A stretch of 60,996 nucleotides of DNA, taken from positions 1 to 60,996 of the forward strand of contig JABYQS010000196.1 in assembly GCA_022592435.1 (NCBI GenBank). The letters are read 5' to 3'. Both the position numbers and the translations under genes were made by a program. This document shows positions 53,099 through 60,996 of this stretch, piece after piece. The first letter of the stretch is position 1. Each line of letters begins with the position of its first letter. Source of the stretch: Cerioporus squamosus. Lineage: Eukaryota > Basidiomycota > Agaricomycetes > Polyporales > Polyporaceae. The notes beneath the pieces were generated by a model. It did not search any database. It saw only the letters and a list, made by a program, of their open reading frames with translations, and was not told the origin of the DNA.

Positions 53099-53782
53099 TG
53101 TGGCAGGCCTCTTGATCCCACCGGCAGCTCACCGTAGAGATTTACAAGGACACTTGGGATGTTTTGAGGTTCTCAGATGTTGCCGGGAATGATCACTGTG
53201 GACTCTGGAGCTCCATGAGCCCGAGCGAACCGTGACGCCGGGCGACGCGCTGTGTCACAGCAATCACCTGCCTGTGACAATCGCGTTTCTGCGAGACGTA
53301 GTACTCTGGTTCGACTCGTCTCCCTAAGCCTTGGCTCGAACCAGTCAACACCTTGCCTAACCATCACTTCCGGAGATCTTGCATAGTACGTCTCCCCTCT
53401 TGAACCCTCCGCTCGTCCTCCAATATTCTTATGCGAGTGACTGCGGACTCTTCTCGGCACAGACAACAAGTAGACAACAAGTATGGGCCCTTCAAGCATT
53501 CGTATGGTGTGTTCAAGTTCGGCTGCGCTGGCACGGAGCGAGGGCCCCCGGGTACTCATTATTATTGTGGCATCAGGGAAGGTTGAAAGCTCGGGACTCT
53601 CTGTGCCTCCGCAGTTTAGCTCGGACAGGCACGGTGGCATGGGTCGTACTAGGACGGCCATGTCGTAATCCCTAGGAGCGCACTGCCTCTCACAAAGTAA
53701 GTACGTATATCCCGCTCTGCCACCCGACTGTCTAACCTCCGTATCTGAAGTACTAACAAGTGCTCTCTGACGGCACGTTCAG
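53099..53782. other. Intergenic
   Basis: About 680 bp without a supported gene; a minus-strand 162-codon frame (53173-53661) has no recognisable features. It must contain the undetected first exon(s) and promoter of the MLKL-like gene that follows. Confidence 0.35.
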
Positions 53783-54992
53783 AACTCCTGCCGCTGCAAT
53801 CTATCACATCCTCCGCGCCCTGCGAGTTTCCGAGAAGGTCGCGGATGGCATTCCGGTGCCAGGTCTGAAGTCCGCGATCAACATCGCCTGGAGTATAGTG
53901 GAGATGGCAGAGGTGCGTACTCATACCACATGATACTTCTTGTACTCTTATGCACTATTATTTCTTTTAGGAGGCGAAAAGCACGCGTGAGCGGTCTCGC
54001 GACCTGGCAGAGCGCGCCGGACGATTCACACTCGCAGTGTACGAGCATCTGCGGGGATGCGATACTGCTGTCAAGTCTATTGAGACGACAGCGCATGTCG
54101 CAAACTTCCTCTGGTGCGTAGTCTTCCCCCTTAACCAAGTCCAATCTTCCAATGCGTCTGGGGCAGCGCTCTAGAAGACATTGAGGCATACATGCGGCGC
54201 CAGGGACGCAAGAAGCTCTTCGCGTTGATGCTCGCTCATGGGCGGAAAGCTGAAGAAATAGGCCGGCTCACCACGCAGCTCGAAGATGCAGTCCGGCTGT
54301 TCAACGTAGGTCTATCGAATCCGTGGCCCGTATGCCACAGTGAATTTGCGTATCTGACATTGCTGGGACAGATCCAGGCCTCCGTTTATGCAAAGGCGCA
54401 GCTTTCGCTGATAACAGACGCGCAGAGCCGCTTGCTGAACCATGCAGACGATGCAGATCGTGTCGGCGCCATCATCCTCTCCCATACCCGCATCGTCGAA
54501 GCAGGGGTAACAGAACTTGTGCAGCGCGATGCGACAGCGGACGGGACGACGAGTATTCTTTTGCTAGATACGGGTGATGTTCTGTTGACGTGTTTGATGC
54601 TCGTAGCTCAAGCTCTTCGGACGAGACAATATCGACTTACTAGACGAACTCGAGCCCGAAGTGCGATGACCGTCAAACTTCGTGTATGTATCGGTACAGG
54701 GAGAGTTCTTCCCGGAGCATCGAAGGACGGCACCCGAACGTACAACATACCCATACTCGCCGGTGCGGATGAGCCGAAGATACTCTACATCTACGAGAAC
54801 TTCTCTCTGCGCTCGGAAGGGGTGTTCGAGATTCCAGTAGGATACTGGTCAACGAGCCCCGACGACCTGCCAACTACAGAAGAGATCAGGAGGAGGGGTA
54901 CCCACAGCGAGGGGCGCAACATCGCATTTGGAGGGAGCACCGAGTGCGGTTTGACTACGTGGGTGCAGCAGCTGCGCGACTCCAAGCTCTAG
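53783..54992 (+). CDS. MLKL-like helical-bundle (HeLo-type) protein, 5' end unresolved
   Basis: Exons 53783-53912, 53971-54113 and from 54167 join in frame. They encode AIYHILRALRVSEKVADG, PVPGLKSAINIAWSIVEMAEEAKSTRERSRDLAERA, ALEDIEAYMRRQGRKKL and RLTTQLEDAVRLFN. After a further intron (about 54307-54371) comes IQASVYAKAQ. This is the four-helix pattern of the MLKL N-terminal-domain-like family abundant in Agaricomycetes ('VPGLKSA', 'LAERA', 'RLF.I...I'). In MLKL and fungal HeLo proteins such bundles permeabilise membranes and cause cell death. The C-terminal part (YNIPILAGADEPKILYIYEN onward) has no recognised kinase, NACHT or HET domain. The first exon with the ATG was not found upstream of the acceptor at 53782. 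Confidence 0.6.
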
Positions 54993-56093
54993 TCCGAGCT
55001 GCATTTCGTCTCGCAGATACGGTGCGTATCTTCTCCATTCTCGACTATATCGTGATCGACACTGAGATGCGTCTGGAAAAGCGTGTACATTGACAAGTGT
55101 CACTTCTCGTGGGACGAGTACGCTCTCCTTCGCGAAAATCGCCCGTCGTTGAACCATCATACATGCGAAGCTAGTACCGCCATGAATGTGATATATAAGT
55201 ATGTATCACGTTTGCTGTCCCTCTATATCAAGACATCTTACTTCGGTACAACTGTGGAAAACTCCTCACACTGGTTCCCTTCCACTGCCTCCTTGGAAGC
55301 CTCAGCTATTCCATGGAGCTCACAAGGAAGCGGAAGTACTGTCGGTCTCTGGTGCTTCTCTCCAACGACGTCCACAGAGCTGACTTTGTCGATTCCGGTC
55401 AAGGCCGCTCGCTGGCAATAGACGTCTTCCGTCAAGTGGAGACGAGTCGAAGCCCCGCAACGTACGCTCTCGGGAGTTAGCCTTGTACTTTGATAGGTGG
55501 AGATACGCCCTACACGCTTTTCATGATCTCACAAGGCACCCGAGCGCGAGGATATGGCACACGCTTGCTCATAGACCGACAAGCGGAGTAGGAGGTCGTG
55601 AAGTGAAGCCTAGTGGTGCGAAACGCCGTGCCTCCCGCCTCGAGTCACGCAAACGAGGGCCCGACACACTCTGTCACCGCCAGCACCGACGGAGCCGTAC
55701 AGTAGCCCGAGATACTCGCCTCCGTCGTTGATTTTCTCCCGTCACACTTCGGGATAATGCGCTGACTTGCGAGATTGGTGCATCGAACGTCTCGGGTCCG
55801 GCGCATACGAGTACACCGTTGGGCGCGGTGCGCTTTCCACTGCCAGATACGTGCATGGGAGGCCACGTTGAGGGAACCGAACTCCTCACGAAGTCCCGAT
55901 GCCTTGAGGGCGGCTTCGTGGCAGGATCGTAAGCTCGCCAGTGGATGTAGTTGGCACCGGAGACATACATAGTCGAGGTCGTCCAAGACACCGGAGAACC
56001 TCAAGAGTGCTCAAACGCTGCGAATAGATATAGAATAGATCATACGAGTACAAGAGAGGTCTATCGTAGTGTGTTCTGCGCCCGAACAAGGTC
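54993..56093. other. Intergenic or degraded sequence
   Basis: Short frames (e.g. 55083-55421 on plus) show no domain. It may include 3' exons or relics of the MLKL-like gene, but I see no convincing splice chain. Confidence 0.3.
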
Positions 56094-56991
56094 CTACAGC
56101 CGTGCGTGGAAGGACTCGGGTGTCGGAGTCGGCAGCTTTGGCGCCATCTTGTTATGAACACCAGACATGCACAGGCGGCCGTGCGTGACGTCCCAGATCT
56201 GCGGCAGAAAGCAAAGGTCAGGATCTGCGTCTTAACATTCGGACCGCACCCGTTCTCCGGCGATCGGAGAGGACGCGGCGGTTGGGCGGAAGAGGAAGGC
56301 GCGGTACTCACTTCTACCCGCGACGCTACCGTCCGGGCGCCGAAGGAAGTCGTCGTGCTGATGATGTGCAGCTTGGCACCTCTAAATGGACACGCCGAGG
56401 GGGCGGTGGTCAGAACAGATCGCCGGTCGTGCAGGGCAGGGAAGGGGGCTCACAGCGGCGCCGGCGCGTGGAAGCTGGTGATGATCGTCTGCGAGACGAA
56501 GTCCGACGGCCTCCCTTGCACCATTCCCAGGAACGCGAGACCGACGGAGGAGCATCTGGAGTGTGCATGTTAGCCCGGGTCTAGCGGAGACGTCGGCGAA
56601 CACGGATGGAAGCCCGCGAAGGGCAACTCACACATCAACGAGGAATGCGGTGCAGCCGCCGTGTAGCGTGTGCTGACGGTTCAGCATGTCTGAGTACGTG
56701 ATTGAAGATCCAAAAGCAGGCGTCGACAATGTATCAGCGTCGGAAGCTTATACAGAGACGTGGCGTGAGAGCCGTACCTTCACCGACGGTGATCTCGTAT
56801 ACGACTTTTGAGTGAAGTTTCCGGTCCTCTGCGCGCTTGAAGACAGACGCCTCCCTCAGGACGAGATTTTGCCCCGTCGATTGAGCAAAGGTGCACTCCT
56901 TCAGGTGGAAGTCGCTGAACTCCATGATCTGGCGCTGGATCGCGGGAGGGACGTCGCCTCGGAAGAGTACGGACTCGACAGCAGTGTCCAT
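56094..56991 (-). CDS. Hotdog-fold acyl-CoA thioesterase (copy 4)
   Basis: Minus-strand exons from the Met at 56991 (MDTAVESVL) to the TAG at 56094-56096. Motifs: LVLREASVFKRAEDRKLHSKVVYEI, DMLNRQHTLHGGCTAFLVDV, CSSVGLAFLGMVQG, DFVSQTIITSFHAPAP, LHIISTTTSFGARTV, and IWDVTHGRLCMSGVHNKMAP followed by a short Pro/Thr tail ending in HARL. The His-Gly-Gly core is conserved and the exon plan equals that of the other three copies. It appears intact; substrate unknown. Confidence 0.8.
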
Positions 56992-58589
56992 GGTGAAGCG
57001 GGGGAGGATTGAGGGTGAAGTTGCGGGATAGTTATCGCGGTATGAGTCTGGGTATGAGTCCTGAGAGGATGGGGGAGCTGTGATGAAGACAAGAGGACGG
57101 GTCGCCGTGCATCTTATATGCAGAGCTGTGTGCCCTTTGGTTCACCCGAACCCCTGGTGAAGGCGCGGTGATCAATCGAAGCATGAGAATAAATGAATTG
57201 GATATCAATCTTGAGTCGCCGGCGCATGTGTCGGAGAAGCCATTGATGTCGGCTTGCGCAGCACGATCTCACGACTCACCAGACCTGCAATGTTGCCTCG
57301 GTGCGTGCTTCAAGCTCACGCCTGAACTAGTGCCGACCGGATTCGTACTGGATCGTACTCAGCTTGCAAGGCATCGGAGGACGGGTACCTCGTGCGTGTG
57401 AGGTAAGCGCGGCCTCGGCGACTTGTTTGGGCGTTCGGCCTTTCGTCATGGGTGGAAGAACTGTCTTCAGGGTAGACCGGGCGGCGGAACTGCCATCTGG
57501 AGACGTCTGAACCGTTGTGGCACAGGCTAGTGATTGGGTTGTGTCAAGAAGGCCAGGACGCCTCGAAGGTAGCGCTTCTCCACCAATAGTCACCGGACGA
57601 ACTCCGTCGCCCATCCCGGTTTAGTCGGATTCCCTGTTCCCGGTCAGACACGCCTAGAAGTACAGCAAGCCGAGATCGTGCGCACCATCGCTCAGCTTGC
57701 GAGATCCTTGCGGTACTATGACCCCTCGGTTGGAGCACTGAGCGGGTCGGGTCGCGATTATACGCGAAAGCTAGAATTAGTACGGAAGTCTTCTGACAGA
57801 ACTGTCGCTGACATGGCAGGGAATTGTCGCAGACGAGACTTTCCTGACGTGAAGGTGGAAGGAGAAGATCTCATACGTACTAGTTGACATCATGCAGTTC
57901 CGCATGTGAAGCCCTCGGTCGATACGTCGTGACGCCAACCAGTGCCATACCACCCTCCATACCGGGCCATACGAGTACTTGAAGGATGTCACTCAGTCGA
58001 CGATGGCTCGGTTGAAGTTCTGGGTGGTGATTATGGGTTAGCGGTGAGAGTGATTGCAGAGCCAGCAGCACCTGACCAACGGTAGACGTGCGAACGCGTT
58101 ATGGCACTCTGGCCAGGGCTCCCGCGCCCACATGCTGTGTCCGGGAGTGTCGTGGTGCCGTACAGCGGAAAAAAGGGGGCTGAGAACATCTGCTCGGTTG
58201 CAAACGGGCCATGCGGTCTTGCGGTCGAAGCTGTATGTCGGTGCAAGGGTCAGGGCTCAAGGGGTATCCTGGCAGCTCGAGCCCGTGCCGTCTATAACGT
58301 TGACGGTCAACGGCATGGAGATTCCCGGGAGAATACAAGACGGCATGGAGAGAGTGACCCTTGGGACGTCGGCTGCGTACGATGACGAGAGGAGAACACA
58401 AGGATTCTGATTGAAGGAAGACAAGCAAGTCAAGTCAGCGCCAGCAGAATTGTCGGCGGAGCCGGAGTTAGCCGGAGGCCGTGGCGCGTCGTCCGAGGCG
58501 GGGGCCGTCGCGCACATCCGACAAGTCGATACATATGTTCTCTTCCAACAAATTTGAGCCGGGTTGCGACGTCGTAAGCGGCAGGACAC
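56992..58589. other. Intergenic
   Basis: About 1.6 kb with no supported gene. It contains the upstream region of thioesterase copy 4. Short frames around 57678-58480 have no recognisable domain. Confidence 0.4.
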
Positions 58590-59138
58590 AAATTTCGGGC
58601 AAGAGGATACTCACTGTCTCGTCTTCTATCGCACCACGCTGCACGTTCCTTGAGAGCGTTGTCCTGCGGCTTGATCTCAAGGAAAGCGAAGAACTGGACA
58701 TTGTTTCCACCCTGGCAAGTACCCGCTCTTTGCTATGTTGATCCTAATGCTGAGCGACTTCGATCGAGCGACTTCGCCGAGTCTTTGAAGCACCTCCCGC
58801 TCCGCCGTCAGCGCCTCCGCCTAAATGGCTCTACGCTCAATCCCTCACCTCCAAAACTCGCCACCTGCCACTCCATATTTCCAAGGTTGCACGATTCGGA
58901 GCCCGAGCCGCAGAGCCCGGTCCCGGCACCAATTACGGCTCTCGAGAAGTCGCTCCGGAGTGTCGACGTCGATGTGTATATGGACCTCGCGGACGCCCTC
59001 CCGTCGCTGGAGGATGCCATCGTATGCATCACGGGCGAGCGGGACGACACACTTGAGTATCGGACGAGGGTTGCAGAGGTCGTGAGGGTGCGCAGGGCGG
59101 AGTGTGCAGAACGGTGTGACATGTATGAGTGGTCGTGA
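58590..59138 (+). pseudogene. 3' fragment of an F-box/LRR paralogue
   Basis: Two pieces match the C-terminal half of the 51.5-53.0 kb gene. TFLESVVLRLDLKESEEL corresponds to RLESLMLRLDLRSEDL. Then, one frame over, ESLKHLPLRRQRLRLNG, EKSLRSVDVDVYMDLADALP and EDAIVCITGERDDTLEYRTRVAEVV run to the natural C-terminal end (MYEWS). There is no F-box and no N-terminal repeats, and one frame change separates the pieces. It is therefore a truncated relic, on the opposite strand to its parent-like gene. Confidence 0.75.
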
Positions 59139-59275
59139 TAGTGGCGGCACGAGGTGTAGCTCCGTCTACGGCAGATAGGAGGGGAAAACAGCGCTTCCAA
59201 GTCGTGTAGGAGCTGAGGGGCAGAAGGATTGGGAAAGGGACTGGGTGGACTGACGGGAGGGCTCAGCTTGCGCAA

Positions 59276-60844
59276 CTACTCGGAGTACGAAGCTTGCAGC
59301 GAAGGACCAGATATGTGTGTTACCGAGTATGTGACCCAGCCACCTTCGGCGATGGCGCTGCGCTGGCAGCCGCACCGTGGACGAGGCAAGATGATCTCAA
59401 CACGCTTCAGCGCAGAGTGATGATCGACGATACTCCTTGCCAAACTCCCGGCGTCGAACTCCTCCAGATCTCGCTCAACCCTGGAGAATTGCGGCCGCCA
59501 TCGACGCTCTGTATGTGTGTTGCACGAGATCGAGCACCCAGCCCATTCGTGCCAACATGTCCGCCCGACAGAGGTGGCACTCCAATGCCGGATGTCGTAC
59601 GAGTACATGACTAACTTCAAGCGTTGCAGCCGAGGTATCGTCAACGACCAGGTTTCAATTCTCAAATACCTCTGCATGCACAAATACAGGTCATAGGTCA
59701 GCTACAAGCTCGTATCCGAATCCGCTGGTAATCGCTCACAATCGCCCGCATAATGTCGATTTTCAAGTCGTCGGTTCCCTGATACCAAGGTCGAGCTTCG
59801 AGTGCGTTAACGCACTCTTGCCCTCGTCAATGACACACAGAGCTTTCACTTCGTCTAGAAAAGGTGCGCCCCAAGTGCGATATGTGAGATGCACGGGGCG
59901 CGCACGCTCAAGCACGTCTCGCGGCAAGGACCACTGCGTGCCGGTTCGGTCCGTCTGGTGGAGGACCAGACGGGGGATATGCGAGGTATGCTCGCTGAGG
60001 TCGAACAGGTCCTTGACTGAGCCCTGGAGCTCCATCAGGTTCGTCCAAATGTCGTCTCCAGCATGTCCCGGTCCGGTGCGTTTAAGCACAAACGGGCGGA
60101 GGGAGTCCATATGGCGCAGGCCGACGATGGAGAGGTGTGTGAGACTCGGGAATGCGCGGACGCAGGGAAGAACAGCGAGTGGGCCTTCATCGCTGCTTTT
60201 GATCGTGAGTCGGCGGAGGACGGGGTAGACGACATCGAGGCTGAGAGGCTCGTCGGCTTACCGGCGACCAATCTCTCACCTGAGCTCCTCGAGGGTGTTC
60301 GCGAAGCGCTTCAACATCGGCGCAGGGTGGGAGTAGCTCCCGTCCAACAGGTCTTGTATGGACCATCCCCACCAGTGGGATGGAGATAGACGAGCTGCGA
60401 CGGAAGCGCCTTCACCAATTCACGGGCTAAGGGTCCCGCATGAAGCAGAGAGAGGTTCTTCAAGGAAGTGAGGGTCTGAAGTATCTCTCGAAGGTCTGGA
60501 TAGCAACTTAGCAGTTGATTGCTCTACTGGAGCTCAAGTGTTTCCAGGTTGTCGCTCTTGTGTATGGCCGACGCGAGGCGAGTCATCACTTCGGAGGACG
60601 TATCAGGCGCATGGAGTCGGAGTCCGCGGAGGTGCCGCAAGCGAGTCCCATCCTCTGCCTGGAGAAAAGCAAGGAATGAGACAATGCACCTCTCGGGAAC
60701 AAGTTTGATTGGCTTTGTGAGGACGATTCTCGCGCCTTCGTGGTAGAGGAACCTGCATGTCGCCATCAAGGACATCGCGGCGGCAAGGGAGTCGGACACG
60801 GAAAGGGCATGAATAAGAACATCGTGGTTTAGAACAGCGGCCAT
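59276..60844 (-). pseudogene. F-box/LRR paralogue broken by a stop and frameshifts
   Basis: It starts like its relatives (Met at 60844; NHDVLIHALSVSDSLAAAMSLM, then CRFLYHEGARIVL). The first frame ends at an in-frame TAG (LETLELQ, stop at 60524-60526). Matching sequence continues in the same frame after it (LLSCYPDLREILQTLTSLKNLSLL), then shifts frame (HWWGWSIQDLLDGSYSHP, RFANTLEELR). A further part with VVYPVLRRLTIKSSDEGPL, FPSLTHLSIVGL and HLTYRTWGAPF stops at about 59763. A last block (LEEFDAGSLARSIVDHHSAL) matches the family C-terminus near 59276. At least one nonsense and two frame changes make this a pseudogene unless unusual splicing rescues it. Confidence 0.65.
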
Positions 60845-60996
60845 TACAGTCCTCGAGTACGGCCGGACACAGTCCCAAAGGCAGGAAGATGGACGAGGTT
60901 GACTTGAAGGCGCCTGGTATGATAAGTAGTGACTAGTGACTCAACATGGGTAAGTTGAGCAAAAGTAAGCATGAAGTAAGTCCGGCCAGTAAGTTC

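Overview
This is eukaryotic DNA, almost certainly from a filamentous basidiomycete (Agaricomycetes; polypore-like, by inference). The genes are split by 45-65 bp GT-AG introns. The families are typical of that group: three HET-domain proteins, a DUF6533 seven-helix protein, an MLKL-like helical-bundle protein, F-box/leucine-rich-repeat paralogues, and an intact LINE retrotransposon. Exon structures below were assembled by hand from frame changes and splice signals, so internal boundaries are approximate unless stated.

Layout. 1-6.2 kb: a partial membrane-protein fragment, HET gene A and a GNAT acetyltransferase, all on the minus strand. 7.0 kb: an intron-containing tRNA-Ala(AGC). 7.3-12.9 kb: two convergent housekeeping genes, the calpain-like protease of ambient-pH signalling (RIM13/PalB) and the initiator-tRNA ribosylphosphate transferase (RIT1), about 90 bp apart. 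About 14.1-25.3 kb: one long sense-oriented LINE with tandem 5' monomers, an unknown upstream ORF (ORF0), two overlapping ORF1 frames, a dense hairpin cluster, a 1713-residue endonuclease/reverse transcriptase/RNase H ORF2, and a poly(A) tail. 27-28.3 kb: a tyrosine-phosphatase-like gene. 29-61 kb: an accessory region holding four dispersed hotdog thioesterases, HET genes B and C flanking an MFS transporter, a DUF6533 gene, six F-box or F-box/LRR loci (one intact, two with one frameshift, three broken), a 0.9 kb AT-rich element with terminal inverted repeats, and an MLKL-like helical-bundle gene.

How it fits together. The left part mixes core genes (pH signalling, tRNA modification, a tRNA) with one large retrotransposon insertion. 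The right part looks like a fast-evolving, birth-and-death region. HET proteins and MLKL/HeLo-like bundles are known actors in fungal allorecognition and programmed cell death, and F-box/LRR families often expand beside them. Their co-location here is seen; a shared function is inference. The most distinctive items are the LINE's extra architecture (5' monomers, ORF0, hairpin cluster), the TIR-bounded AT-rich element, and the HET / MLKL-like / thioesterase neighbourhood.
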